From NCBI GenBank assembly GCA_944392335.1, contig CALXWJ010000097.1:62001-126000 (forward strand): DNA of 64,000 nucleotides, read 5' to 3'. The stretch is from an uncultured Clostridia bacterium (GTDB taxonomy: Bacteria; Bacillota; Clostridia; UBA1381). Below are positions 44,580 through 55,414 of the stretch, piece after piece. The position numbers and the translations under genes were made by a program. How positions within the stretch are numbered: position 1 is the stretch's first letter; every line of letters starts with the position of its first letter. The notes beneath the pieces are model-generated. The model worked only from the letters and a program-made list of their open reading frames with translations. It was not told the DNA's origin and made no database searches.

Positions 44580-47500
44580 ATGAGAAAGATTATTGCTTTT
44601 TTGTTGTCAGTATGCATGATATCAGGCGCAATGACTTGCATACATGCTGAAAACACTGAAATATTGCAGGAAAATAAAAGTATTTATATTTTTAGTGAAA
44701 GATTTGCGGATTACGGCGTAAGTGAAAATACAAATTTCAGAGATTATCCGACCGACAATGAAAGTAATGTTAACGGCGGATTCGGATTTTCGGGCAAATG
44801 GTCGTCGGAATTTAATACAATAAGCGATTTCAGTGATATATGGCCTAAAATTTCTCCGCAGCAGGACGGAAGCGGTTACGGATGTAACGGCGTTATGGCA
44901 TACAGACAATTAAAGCATACCGTAGATTTTTCAAAAGACGGTGTATATTATTTAAGCTTTTCCATGTCAGCCAATCGATCGGATGAGTTGAGCGGCGTCA
45001 TATTGGGAAATAATGATTTAAAAATAGGATGTAAATATGACGGCAATTCAAATATTGCCGTATTTAGTGTGGGAGAAAATGAATATATAAGCGAAATAAA
45101 TATAGAAAACAGGGAAAGATATACATACGTATTAAAGATCGAAAACAAAAAAGAAGCTGTGGATACATTATCTCTTAAGGTATATTCCGATGTTGAAGAA
45201 GCAGAGCTTTTTCCTCAAAGCTTTGATTTGGTGTCGGAGTGCGAGTTGGGTACATCGGCGCTTGAGAGCATCGCTTTGGACTTTTTCGCAACTCCGACCT
45301 ATATAACCGAAGTATCCATGTATACAGAATTTGATAGTACATATGATTATTTAATATTGGATAACATAGAAGAATTATTAAAAAGGCTTCCGGAGGATAT
45401 GGATTATACTTTGAAGGATGAGTATTCAACAGAACTTGAAAGTTTAACATTTTATATTAATTATTTAAAAGAAAACGGAAATGAATCGGTTTTGGACGAA
45501 ATACCCGGATATACAAAATATTTATATTCTGTTATGGACAGCTCCGTTGCACAGATCAAGGTGGATTTAGATGATCTGTTCAACGCCACAATTTATGCCT
45601 CAACGGATAATATTTATGACAGTGCAAATCCGAATGTTATAACGGGACCGAATTACGGGTTTGAGATCGATTCCTTTAAAGAAAAAAGTGAATGGAAATA
45701 TGAATGGGCTGACACTGACACACACAATATTTATTGTCTTGAAGATACTGAGTACAGAATGAAGGTAAAGGACGGATATTTGCAGTATTGCGCATACAGA
45801 TCTATGAATTATGACAGAGCGGTCGATATTATAGATATCAAAAATGCAAATTATAATGAAATAGATATACTCGTAAATCATGATAATTTATACTTTTCTT
45901 TGAACGGAGGGTATTCCGGAATAGTTTTGGTTTATGAAGACGGAACACGTACCTTGTGTAAAAATCAAAATTATGACGGAGGGACTGACAGATCCGCATA
46001 TCAAAATCAGATTTCCGGGAACAGAATTGCAGCATCTGACAGAACTGTTGAGGGGACTTTGTATATTCATGAGTTAAAGATCCCGGTTGACAGAAACAAG
46101 GTTCTTGATAAAATCGAAATATTAAATTCATTTGCAAAATTAAATGCTGAAGGAACGGATGTTGACGGCTTTGAGCAGGGTGCGGATACCGAACAAATTT
46201 ACAGGGCAACATACTATGCGATAACATTGAAGCAGACCGTCAGTTCATTAAAGGATGAAGTATCGGATAAAATTAAGGGTCATCTGAATGTTTTACCGTC
46301 AGAAGGTGTTACGGAGGATGACGCGATTTATTATGCAAAGGATATTTGTGAAATAGATTCATTAATAAGCTATTATTCTGAAGTTTTATTGAAAAATTAT
46401 GAGACTTTTCATAATTATGACGTCTATTTGGAATTAAAATCAATCAGTGAATATATAAACGGAAAGACCGCCAGATTTTATGTTTCACAAAGCGGAGATG
46501 ATAAAAACAGCGGATCAGAAACCGATCCGATAAAAACGCCGAAAGAGGCCTTAAACAGGGCAAAAGCCGTAAAGAAAATATATCCGGATTTTCCTGTGGA
46601 GGTAATAATCGGAAAAGGCGTATATTTAATTGATGAAACATTGAATTTCAATAATGAAATATCGGCTACAGAGACAGCCCCTGTGGTCTTTGAAGCAAAA
46701 GAAGGAGAAAGACCTGTATTTACGGGGTCGGTAACTCTTGATAAAAGTAAATTTATGAAAGTTACCGATGATTCAATTTTACAAAGACTGCCGCAAAGTT
46801 CAAAAGACAAGGTCTTGGTATTTGATTTGGAAAGTGAAGGAATAATTCCGTATGAATATCAGGTCGTGGGACAGTACGGCGGAATAGGATCAAAACACAG
46901 CACACTTTATTCTGACGGAGAAGAGCAAATGCTCGCAAGATGGCCGAATACCGGATTTGCTAATGTTCTTGGATATTACGGGACAAAAACGGTCATTATT
47001 GACAGTGATAAAGTCGTGTCTTTATCAACGGCTCCGTATGCGGTGTTTAATTGTTTCTTCTCTTTTGTATATTCTTTTGACAGATGGAACGTTGCATCGG
47101 TCAATCAAAGCATATCATCGGTCACATTAAATGCATCAACTGATTTCAACGCATCGGCAGGCGGAAGATATTATATCAGCAATTTGATCGAGGAGCTGGA
47201 TATTCCGGGTGAATATTATATTGAGAATAATTTGCTTTATTATTATCCGTATGAAAATTTTGATGAAACGGAATTGACGCTTTCAAATGTTACTAATACT
47301 TTGATATCAATTGATGATGCGCAATATATACGATTTGAAGGAATTACATTTAATGAAACCTGTGCGGATGTTATTGATATAAATAATTCATCACAGATTT
47401 TAATTGAGGAATGTGATTTTAACAATATCGGAATGTATTCTGTAAATGCAAACAATGTAAGTGATGTATGTGTGAGAAGCTGTGATTTTTACAATTTGGG

Positions 47501-48569
47501 TAATACAGGAGTAAGCTTGTCCGGCGGAAATTTCCAAACTCTTCAGGCTTCAAATAATGAGGTATCAAATTGTATCTTCAATAAATTTTCACAATTCAGA
47601 CGTTGTTATGCACCCGCGGTGTCAATAAACGGAGTGGGGGGAATCGTAAGGAATAATGTAATACATAATTCGCCTCATGAAGCTATAGCATTCGACGGTA
47701 ATGACCATAAGATAATTTATAACGAGATTTATGACGTATGTCTTGAAACCTCAGACTGCGGAGCTATATACGGCGGAAGAAACCTTTACAAAAGAGGTGT
47801 TGAAGTAGCTTACAATTATATTCACAATTCAAAAAGTCTTTATACTGCAGATAACGCTCAAAGGGGAATTTATTTTGACGATGGCTTGAGCGGCGGATCG
47901 GTTCATGACAATGTTATAGTTAATACACAGGACGGTATATTTGTTCATGGCGGAAGCGATATGCAAATTTATAATAATATTTTGGTGGACTGTGAACAAA
48001 GAGGAGTTGGCATCTCCTATACAGGCAACAGCATTGCCCAGCTTATGGCAGACGCAAAAGCGCAGGCAGATACATATCCTATATACTATGAAAAATATCC
48101 TCAGATGTATAATATTTATGCAAGAGGTGATCAGCATCCGAGAGGTAATGTTGTAAAAGACAATGTATTGGTAAATTCTATTGTAGAAACAACAATTAAT
48201 GTTGAGCTGGGAAATGATTTAACAACTCAAAATATTGTTGAGAATAATATTACAGCAACAAAATATGATTTTATCGATCCCGAAAAGCATGATTATAACA
48301 TAAAAAAGGACAGTGAAATACTAAAACAGATTCCGGAACTGGCCGATTTTGATTTTTCAAAGATCGGAGTACAGGGGCGTGATGAACTTCAGCTTGGAAG
48401 GTTTAATAAGCATGATATATACACTGACGGTCAAAAAACCGTTTTCAGCTGGACCGAAAGTGAAAATGCCGATTATTACAGAATAATAATTTCAACGGAC
48501 CCAGAATTTAACAATATCATTGAAGATGCTAAAGTATATAACAATATTTTTGAGCTTCCGACTGAATGA
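44580..48569 (+). CDS. Giant secreted protein: LamG-like, uncharacterised module and right-handed beta-helix
   Basis: ATG 44580 follows CAGGAGGC (1329 residues) and gives a signal peptide (MRKIIAFLLSVCMISGA...); the in-frame reading from 44544 would lie in repeat C. Domains: LamG-like (about 25-240), a helical linker (about 255-345), a module with GPNYGFEIDSFKEKSEWKYEW (about 350-560), helices (about 565-630) and a beta-helix (about 630-1265) opening YVSQSGDDKNSGSETDPIKT and including LARWPNTGFANV, ELDIPGEYYIENN and CGAIYGGRNLYKRGVEV. The last ~50 residues are the first half of an FN3-like domain (VFSWTESENADYYRIIIST) that stops abruptly; related proteins here have the full domain. Likely polysaccharide-active; substrate unknown. 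Confidence 0.85.
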   Translation: MRKIIAFLLSVCMISGAMTCIHAENTEILQENKSIYIFSERFADYGVSENTNFRDYPTDNESNVNGGFGFSGKWSSEFNTISDFSDIWPKISPQQDGSGYGCNGVMAYRQLKHTVDFSKDGVYYLSFSMSANRSDELSGVILGNNDLKIGCKYDGNSNIAVFSVGENEYISEINIENRERYTYVLKIENKKEAVDTLSLKVYSDVEEAELFPQSFDLVSECELGTSALESIALDFFATPTYITEVSMYTEFDSTYDYLILDNIEELLKRLPEDMDYTLKDEYSTELESLTFYINYLKENGNESVLDEIPGYTKYLYSVMDSSVAQIKVDLDDLFNATIYASTDNIYDSANPNVITGPNYGFEIDSFKEKSEWKYEWADTDTHNIYCLEDTEYRMKVKDGYLQYCAYRSMNYDRAVDIIDIKNANYNEIDILVNHDNLYFSLNGGYSGIVLVYEDGTRTLCKNQNYDGGTDRSAYQNQISGNRIAASDRTVEGTLYIHELKIPVDRNKVLDKIEILNSFAKLNAEGTDVDGFEQGADTEQIYRATYYAITLKQTVSSLKDEVSDKIKGHLNVLPSEGVTEDDAIYYAKDICEIDSLISYYSEVLLKNYETFHNYDVYLELKSISEYINGKTARFYVSQSGDDKNSGSETDPIKTPKEALNRAKAVKKIYPDFPVEVIIGKGVYLIDETLNFNNEISATETAPVVFEAKEGERPVFTGSVTLDKSKFMKVTDDSILQRLPQSSKDKVLVFDLESEGIIPYEYQVVGQYGGIGSKHSTLYSDGEEQMLARWPNTGFANVLGYYGTKTVIIDSDKVVSLSTAPYAVFNCFFSFVYSFDRWNVASVNQSISSVTLNASTDFNASAGGRYYISNLIEELDIPGEYYIENNLLYYYPYENFDETELTLSNVTNTLISIDDAQYIRFEGITFNETCADVIDINNSSQILIEECDFNNIGMYSVNANNVSDVCVRSCDFYNLGNTGVSLSGGNFQTLQASNNEVSNCIFNKFSQFRRCYAPAVSINGVGGIVRNNVIHNSPHEAIAFDGNDHKIIYNEIYDVCLETSDCGAIYGGRNLYKRGVEVAYNYIHNSKSLYTADNAQRGIYFDDGLSGGSVHDNVIVNTQDGIFVHGGSDMQIYNNILVDCEQRGVGISYTGNSIAQLMADAKAQADTYPIYYEKYPQMYNIYARGDQHPRGNVVKDNVLVNSIVETTINVELGNDLTTQNIVENNITATKYDFIDPEKHDYNIKKDSEILKQIPELADFDFSKIGVQGRDELQLGRFNKHDIYTDGQKTVFSWTESENADYYRIIISTDPEFNNIIEDAKVYNNIFELPTE

Positions 48570-48653
48570 TTAAGATATATGTTTTATCAACTTTACAGCC
48601 AAAATGGTTTTATACTGTTTTAATAAATATAAAATAAAGAGGAGGAAGAGATA

Positions 48654-51600
48654 ATGAACAAAAAAATAATTTCATCATTGCTTGTATTAACAATGGCAGC
48701 AACAATTACAGCTGCCTCGGCACAAGAGGAATATTTTTGGAAAGTATATTCAGTAGCTAACTCGGGTGGTAATTCCGGAACATTAATAGTTGCCGATACA
48801 ACTCCAATAACTCTTGTTAAAGAAGACTGGAGCGGTAATTTCAGAGCCGAAAACTATTATTTTTGGTATAATCCCGATTCCATTGACACCGGTTACGGCT
48901 GGGCTTCAAGGTGGTCTCCGTCGGAAACGTCCGTTACAGATTTTACGGAAGGTCATTACGTTGCGTTTGCAGGATCTATGCCTTATGATAAGGGGAATCA
49001 GGATATAGATATTATATACAAAAATAATTTGGATTCGGTAAATGCTTTTTGGTCGAACGGGCAGTCAATATATCGTGATCTTTATTCTCCCATAAGTTTA
49101 ACCGAAGAAAATGAGTTTTATTTAAAATGGTATGCGTTTAACGCACAGCAGTGCCCTGAGGACAAGTTTGCCGGAGTAATGTTTAACGGGATAAAATTGG
49201 GCTTTACACGTTATGATGAAACAGGGCTTGAAAACAGGATTGCCATCGGAACACCTGATGGGATCACATATGGTGACAAAACCATACCGTTTGGAAACAA
49301 TCCGAGTCTATATGTGGCAAAGATAACAATTGATCCGAGCGGTGAAGATACAGTTTCGCTGAAATCATATTATTACGGTATTGATGCTCAAGATTATCCT
49401 GATGATTGGGATGTTGTTGTAAATTGTGAGCTTGAAGGAGATTCAATAAACAACTTTGCATATTCTTCATATTCATATAACGGGGGAAATACATATCAGT
49501 CGGGAATAAACCTTTATAAACCGCAAAGCAGTGTTACGTTAGAAGAAACAGAAAATTACATAAAATCATTGCTTAATATTTTACCTGATTCGGATAAAAT
49601 CACTGTATCTGACATAGATAAATATTCTGAAGAAATAAATATGATAAATGACGCCTTGACATGGTATGATCTTAATATTGAAAACTACGATACCGAAGGA
49701 AAGTATACAGCATATCAGAATAAGGTTGTAGATAATATCAAGATATCAACACCTGTTAACATAAGAAATGATATGCACGCGAGAATTTATAATTTTTCTG
49801 ACGGACAAACAGACGCCAATGCAACATTAGCATCAAATCCAAATTACGGATGGAATCCTGATGAAGTAAAAAGTCTGCCTGGCTGGGAAAATGACTGGAG
49901 TACTGTACAGGGATTATACAATATAATGAATATCAACGGGATAAAATATGAATTAAAGGTTGATACTGCAATTGTCAGCAGTCAAGACGGGCAAGCGCTT
50001 ACAACTACATATGATCCTGAGAATTTATATTTTGAGTATGATATAGATAATGGATATTATACATCAGTAAATTTATTGGCGTCCATAGATAACAGTTATT
50101 ATACGAATTTCGGTATCAGAAGTCAATTCGGAATAATTCTTGTTTATGAGGACGGCACAAAAGAAGTAAAAACAAATACTATATACGGGGCAACTGAAGA
50201 TAAATCATCGACCGGCATGCAGCAGATGTCATCAAAATTGTGGACTTCTTTAAACGGCGCCGTAACTCCTGAAACAATGGGATATGCACATGTTTACGAG
50301 TTTGAAACGGATACAAGCAAAAAACTGGATAAAATTCAAATCCTAAAGGCATATACGGCAATAAACGAAGAAGGTACGGATATTGATTATGATAACGGCT
50401 TGGGTGGAATGTATTGGACATATTATGCAACATCCGAAGAACCGTATGTATATGAAAACGAGAATGGGGAAGAGATTCAAACGACTCTAGGCGAATATCT
50501 CATGAGCGTTTATGCTCCGGGATCTCAAAACTCGGCGTCGGTTTACAAAACCTACGGCAATACCAACAGGGCGAATATTCTTGCCGTATCATTGGTAAAT
50601 ACTATAGCTGACAGTAAAAATAATATAATAGATATTATAAGCGGATGGCCGGAAGAGCCAACGTCAGAAGACGCGCAATATTACAATGAACAATTTAATA
50701 ATGTTACACAGTCAATAATCAGTATGACAGAAGCCGGCAGTGATGTTAGCGAAATAGAAACAAATGAAAAATATCTTGCAATGAAAAGGGCTATCTCCAT
50801 GATGTCTACAGTACCGGTATTTGCGGATATTTCTTCGCAATTTAACCAAAGCGCCTATGCAAGCCAAAAAGTACACGATGAGGGAATAGGTCAAAATCCT
50901 GTATTGACGGCAGGCCCGAACACAGGCTTTGAATTGGAGGACATGAAAGCGCTTCCTAACTGGAAATATGATTGGAATACCATATCCGATGATTTTAATA
51001 AGCTGATATTGGGCGATACTGAATTTAACGTTAAGGTAACTGCGGGCGTTAATCCGGATACAAAAAATATAATTTACAACGGACTCGGAACGAACGACGG
51101 TGATATTGAATTGGATATGCCGGACGGTAATTATGAATCAGTCAGCTTTTTGGCAACCAACTATACACAATATTTCAGTTCAAACATGAATACAAGCTAT
51201 TTGGGGATCTATTTGAATTATACTGACGGAACAAGGGAGTTTAAATATCAGGAACTATACCCGTCAAGCATGGATATGTCCGGCAGTATGGAACAGATAG
51301 GAGTTCAAAGGATCGGAAATAACAGTGATAATACATGGCATGGAATATATGAAGGTCAGAAGCTTTATGCACATCGGTATGATTTTGAAACCGATTATTC
51401 AAGAACGCTTGACAGTATAACGATCTTAAATCAATGCAATGTATTGGTTGACGGATCACCTGTACCAAGCAGCGAATACAGAGATTTTACATCTGTTGTT
51501 TTTGCCGTGACATTAAATCAGTATATGTCGGATTATTTGGCTGATATCAAAGCACAGGTTGAGCCGATGATCGAGGCTTTGCCTGAAGAAATTACCGCAG

Positions 51601-53399
51601 ATGACAAAGAAGCCTTTCTTGCGATCAAGGCAATAATTGATGAGGCTGTTGAATATGGTATTGATACGGCAGATATTGTCGGATATGAAAAATATGATGC
51701 TGTAAAATATAACTTTACTGAAATTTCTTCAATATCGAAAAATTCGGATTTTGATAACGTTACAATAAACGTTCAATTGACATTACCAACAAAAATAGAA
51801 AATATTACCAAAGAAACAGTTGTTCTTTATGAAGGAACCGAACCATCAGATCAAAGCTATATTGTTGAAACTCAAAATGTCGATAACGGAGTAACAGATT
51901 CGTTTAAAGTTATCGTTCCGAATGATCTTGGCGGAAAAGATTATTCGGTAAAAATGGATATAGGTTATATGATATCATATAATTATAGGTTTAAGAGCGG
52001 ATCTCCCGTAAAGGTAACATCGAAGGCATATAATTCGGAGGATCGGGAATTGACTTATATTTGCGAAGCGGCAGACGATCTGCTTAGGATCAATGTAGAC
52101 ATCGTTTCCCAAATCGATACCGATTATGTATCTTTGATCGCGATTTATGATGAAAACGGCAGCTTGTATGAGGTTGTATATGAAAACGGAAGCATAACAA
52201 ACGGTGCAGACAGCTTGGAAACATATGTTGAAATTCCCGGACATGCTACAGAATTATGGGGATACAAGGTCATGGTCTGGAACAATCTTGAAGATATGAA
52301 GCCGATAGCCGAAGCATATGAAAATTTTACATACGGTAAAACCTATGGATATGATAATGTCATAGATACTGCTCGTGATCTGAATGTCGTATATTTCGGC
52401 GATTCACAAACAGAAGGACAAATGTTCACACAGCCGCTTACAGAATTGTTAACTCAAAACCGTACCGGAAAGGTCAATGCATATACAATGGGATTGGGCG
52501 GAACAGATTCTGAAACAAATATATGGAGAATACAAAAAGATGTATTGGCATATGAACCTGATTTGGTCTTTGTGGAATTTGCACCGAATGACGCAAATTA
52601 TGTGACGTCATCAAATAATCAACCCGAAAGAGTTCTTGGTGCAACGGAAGGGATAGTCCGCCAATTGCTGACGGCAAAACATGAGCCTGTGATAATTTTC
52701 TTAAACCCGATGGTAAGTGATAACCGGGAGACTTACAACGCAACGGTTTTGGATCTGTATTCTCAGGTATTGGAGAATTATGGGAATATCGGTTTGATTG
52801 ATTTTAATGCATACGCCGATACGATGGCTCAGACAGATTCAAGATATGAACATTCAAATTTGACTTCACCCAGTGACGGTGTCCATTTTACACAAGCAGG
52901 CGGAACGCTTTTTGCACAATACATATATGACAGAATGATAAACGGAGATGTTGTCAAAAAAGCAGTATTTACGGAAAATTGTGTAAGTGACTGCAACTAT
53001 GTAAATCCCGATTATGTATCATGTCTCGAAGGCGGATATGACGATAATTGGGCGGATGTCGTATTGGATACAAGTCTCGAGGGATACGGAACAAGCACCA
53101 ATTCATATCCGCATTATATGCAGACAATAAAAAGCGGAGCATCATTGACATTCACATTTACCGGTACAACAATTGGTTTTTATAATCTTATTGGGCCGGA
53201 AGGTTCGACTTACAGCTATGTAATCGATAATAATATTTCCGGAACAGGTGCGGTTACGGCAAATACAAGTTACAGATATAAAAACGGTTCCATACTCAAG
53301 AAAAATCTTGATGAAGGAGAACACACAATAACAATTACAAATACCGGTGCCGACGGCAAAGAACTCGGAATCGCATATTTTATTGTGGATGAAAGATAA
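48654..53399 (+). CDS. Giant secreted SGNH-hydrolase protein with repeated uncharacterised modules
   Basis: The 1581-residue protein has AGGAGGAAG before the ATG and a signal peptide ending ASAQ. A LamG-like region (about 35-300) is followed by two copies of a module: about 365-640 (NIRNDMHARIY, NYGWNPDEVKSLPGWENDW) and about 735-965 (GPNTGFELEDMKALPNWKYDW). Ig-like segments (about 1040-1225) lead to an SGNH hydrolase (about 1240-1425) with GDSQTEG around residue 1249, LGGTDSETN, FAPNDANY and DGVHFTQAGG near 1407 supplying the Asp-His pair. A C-terminal beta-rich domain (about 1435-1581) may bind carbohydrate. It is probably a polysaccharide esterase. No SLH, so the attachment mode is unclear. 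Confidence 0.82.
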   Translation: MNKKIISSLLVLTMAATITAASAQEEYFWKVYSVANSGGNSGTLIVADTTPITLVKEDWSGNFRAENYYFWYNPDSIDTGYGWASRWSPSETSVTDFTEGHYVAFAGSMPYDKGNQDIDIIYKNNLDSVNAFWSNGQSIYRDLYSPISLTEENEFYLKWYAFNAQQCPEDKFAGVMFNGIKLGFTRYDETGLENRIAIGTPDGITYGDKTIPFGNNPSLYVAKITIDPSGEDTVSLKSYYYGIDAQDYPDDWDVVVNCELEGDSINNFAYSSYSYNGGNTYQSGINLYKPQSSVTLEETENYIKSLLNILPDSDKITVSDIDKYSEEINMINDALTWYDLNIENYDTEGKYTAYQNKVVDNIKISTPVNIRNDMHARIYNFSDGQTDANATLASNPNYGWNPDEVKSLPGWENDWSTVQGLYNIMNINGIKYELKVDTAIVSSQDGQALTTTYDPENLYFEYDIDNGYYTSVNLLASIDNSYYTNFGIRSQFGIILVYEDGTKEVKTNTIYGATEDKSSTGMQQMSSKLWTSLNGAVTPETMGYAHVYEFETDTSKKLDKIQILKAYTAINEEGTDIDYDNGLGGMYWTYYATSEEPYVYENENGEEIQTTLGEYLMSVYAPGSQNSASVYKTYGNTNRANILAVSLVNTIADSKNNIIDIISGWPEEPTSEDAQYYNEQFNNVTQSIISMTEAGSDVSEIETNEKYLAMKRAISMMSTVPVFADISSQFNQSAYASQKVHDEGIGQNPVLTAGPNTGFELEDMKALPNWKYDWNTISDDFNKLILGDTEFNVKVTAGVNPDTKNIIYNGLGTNDGDIELDMPDGNYESVSFLATNYTQYFSSNMNTSYLGIYLNYTDGTREFKYQELYPSSMDMSGSMEQIGVQRIGNNSDNTWHGIYEGQKLYAHRYDFETDYSRTLDSITILNQCNVLVDGSPVPSSEYRDFTSVVFAVTLNQYMSDYLADIKAQVEPMIEALPEEITADDKEAFLAIKAIIDEAVEYGIDTADIVGYEKYDAVKYNFTEISSISKNSDFDNVTINVQLTLPTKIENITKETVVLYEGTEPSDQSYIVETQNVDNGVTDSFKVIVPNDLGGKDYSVKMDIGYMISYNYRFKSGSPVKVTSKAYNSEDRELTYICEAADDLLRINVDIVSQIDTDYVSLIAIYDENGSLYEVVYENGSITNGADSLETYVEIPGHATELWGYKVMVWNNLEDMKPIAEAYENFTYGKTYGYDNVIDTARDLNVVYFGDSQTEGQMFTQPLTELLTQNRTGKVNAYTMGLGGTDSETNIWRIQKDVLAYEPDLVFVEFAPNDANYVTSSNNQPERVLGATEGIVRQLLTAKHEPVIIFLNPMVSDNRETYNATVLDLYSQVLENYGNIGLIDFNAYADTMAQTDSRYEHSNLTSPSDGVHFTQAGGTLFAQYIYDRMINGDVVKKAVFTENCVSDCNYVNPDYVSCLEGGYDDNWADVVLDTSLEGYGTSTNSYPHYMQTIKSGASLTFTFTGTTIGFYNLIGPEGSTYSYVIDNNISGTGAVTANTSYRYKNGSILKKNLDEGEHTITITNTGADGKELGIAYFIVDER

Positions 53400-53515
53400 T
53401 AATAATATAAAGTTACTTTAAGATATACGGTGTATACCTAAAAAATAGTTTTAAATATTTTTCTGACTGTTGGCATGTCCAAAGAGCCAAGAAAAATAAC
53501 TGTGAGGGAATATAT

Positions 53516-55375
53516 ATGAAATTAAATAAAATAACGATCCAGGTGGGAGGTTTCCATGACCATTGGTTAAGAAACGGAACAGATAATCCAACCCTTCTTA
53601 TGGCTGCAATGGAATATTATCATTATGATTTTATATGTCTTATGGATAAAGCTTTTGGTGAGGCTGCAATACGTGAAAAGCAAATCGTTGAACAATGGCT
53701 GCAAAATAAAAAGGTCTATATAGGTCATGAATATGCATTTGATTGGGGACATGTAATTACGGTTGAAAATAATTGCTCGGATTGTGATGTTACAAATCCC
53801 GATTGGCGTGCAGAATTAAGAAAGCTGCATGCCGGCGGAGGATTTATTGCGTTTGCGCATATTGGTTATCCGTATAGTACAAAACCCGCATTTGATCCGA
53901 AAATGATTGATGAAGTGATCGATGAGGACTATACCGATGCCGTTCAATTGGAAAGGATCACTGATTATGAAATTGTGAAAAAAAGATCGGAGAATGGGAA
54001 AAAACTACCGTTGGTAGGCGGATGGGATTCTCATTATATAACGTCAAAAAATGATGACGCTAAAAATTTATATTCAAAGGATTTTTCACCGGATAAACAC
54101 ATAGATACGGCTCCGGGCATGAGAAGTATTGTTTTTTCTGAAGATAATTCATTGGAATCAATGAAAAAGGCGATCAGGGAAGGAAAAAGTGTTCTTGAAC
54201 ATGTTGAAACAGGGGAGCTGTTCGGAAGCAGGGAGCTTATCGATCTGCTTAATAAAGAAGGATATAAAGAAAAAATGGCTGAACTGGACAAGGCATATCA
54301 AAATTTGGTTTTGGAAAATAATATTTTAGACGCATACAAAAGCTGCAGGCTTAAATTTCCCGGAAAAGGTATTGTCACAATTGCCGCAGATAAAGAGCTT
54401 ACTCCGATAAAAAAGGAGACGGATGAGAATGGCCTGCTTATTGTTGATAAAGTACCCATGCCTGTTATGCAAAAGGACAGTTTTTTGCCTTTTTATTGGA
54501 AAGGCGACGGTGCTGAAAGGATCTGGGCGGTTAAAGTCAGAAATAATATAAATATTAAAGTGATCCCGATTATACTGGATAATCAAAGAGCCGTCTGTAT
54601 TGAAACCAAAAATGATTTTTCCGGTACGGTAAGATTCACAAAGCCGATTGTATACGAGAAGAAAATCAGTGCAAAGGCCGGAGAAGAATTGATACATATA
54701 TTTATAGATAATAATATACCGGAAATTTTCGATTGTCAGGTTGAAGTGTTTGCAGATGAAGGAGGATACTATAAGTATGACGCAAAGCTGGCGGTTGCCG
54801 TTGCGATGCCGTCCGATACAAGCTGGGATAAATGTCCGTCGTATTTCGCAGACAGCCCAGAACAATGCGGCGGATTTGGATCAAATCGTCCGTATCCCGG
54901 CAAAGAAGTATTTTCCGCGATAACAAAATTTAAATGGGATTGCGATTATTTTTATATGAGATGTGATATTACAGATGCAATCCAGGTCGCGCCGCCTGTG
55001 GATGAGTACATGTACAGATCCGAATGTATATGTCTTTCCTTGGATCCTCGTCTGGAGCGTGACAAGAATACTAAACACAGTGTCGGATTTATGCTTGGAT
55101 TTACAGATATAGGACCTGTTGTATGGAGCAAAGGGATAATAAAAGATGCATTATTAACAATGGAGAAAACCGAAAAAGGAAGGATCGTCTATACTAAAAT
55201 CCCATGGAGCTTGATTGATGAAATTGAGTTTAAGCAGGGAGTAAATATTGGTATACATTTGGGCTTTCTTAATGATGACGGATACGGATTGCTTGATAAT
55301 CTGCAATGGCCGGTTCCTGCTCCTAAGGAAAAAATGGAAACACCTGAAATTTACGGTGTATTGCATTTAAGCTGA
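53516..55375 (+). CDS. PHP-type metallohydrolase with CBM9-like C-terminal domain, cytoplasmic
   Basis: The 619-residue protein has no signal peptide. The N-terminal 240 residues look like a PHP-superfamily phosphoesterase or metallohydrolase: metal ligands in GGFHDHW (His14, His16), an AHIGYP motif near 114 and GGWDSH near 168-173. A middle beta region (about 270-410) precedes a CBM9-like domain (about 415-619) with SAITKFKWDCDYFYMRCDITDA-type residues, also typical of DOMON-like sugar-binding folds. Catalysis could be on a sugar-phosphate or glycan product. The gene precedes a GH5-like gene by 39 bases (start to stop), so a role in intracellular glycan breakdown is inferred. The PHP match is by motif only. 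Confidence 0.65.
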   Translation: MKLNKITIQVGGFHDHWLRNGTDNPTLLMAAMEYYHYDFICLMDKAFGEAAIREKQIVEQWLQNKKVYIGHEYAFDWGHVITVENNCSDCDVTNPDWRAELRKLHAGGGFIAFAHIGYPYSTKPAFDPKMIDEVIDEDYTDAVQLERITDYEIVKKRSENGKKLPLVGGWDSHYITSKNDDAKNLYSKDFSPDKHIDTAPGMRSIVFSEDNSLESMKKAIREGKSVLEHVETGELFGSRELIDLLNKEGYKEKMAELDKAYQNLVLENNILDAYKSCRLKFPGKGIVTIAADKELTPIKKETDENGLLIVDKVPMPVMQKDSFLPFYWKGDGAERIWAVKVRNNINIKVIPIILDNQRAVCIETKNDFSGTVRFTKPIVYEKKISAKAGEELIHIFIDNNIPEIFDCQVEVFADEGGYYKYDAKLAVAVAMPSDTSWDKCPSYFADSPEQCGGFGSNRPYPGKEVFSAITKFKWDCDYFYMRCDITDAIQVAPPVDEYMYRSECICLSLDPRLERDKNTKHSVGFMLGFTDIGPVVWSKGIIKDALLTMEKTEKGRIVYTKIPWSLIDEIEFKQGVNIGIHLGFLNDDGYGLLDNLQWPVPAPKEKMETPEIYGVLHLS

Positions 55376-55414
55376 GACGTTAATAAATAAATATTGGATA
55401 TGAGGAATAATATT

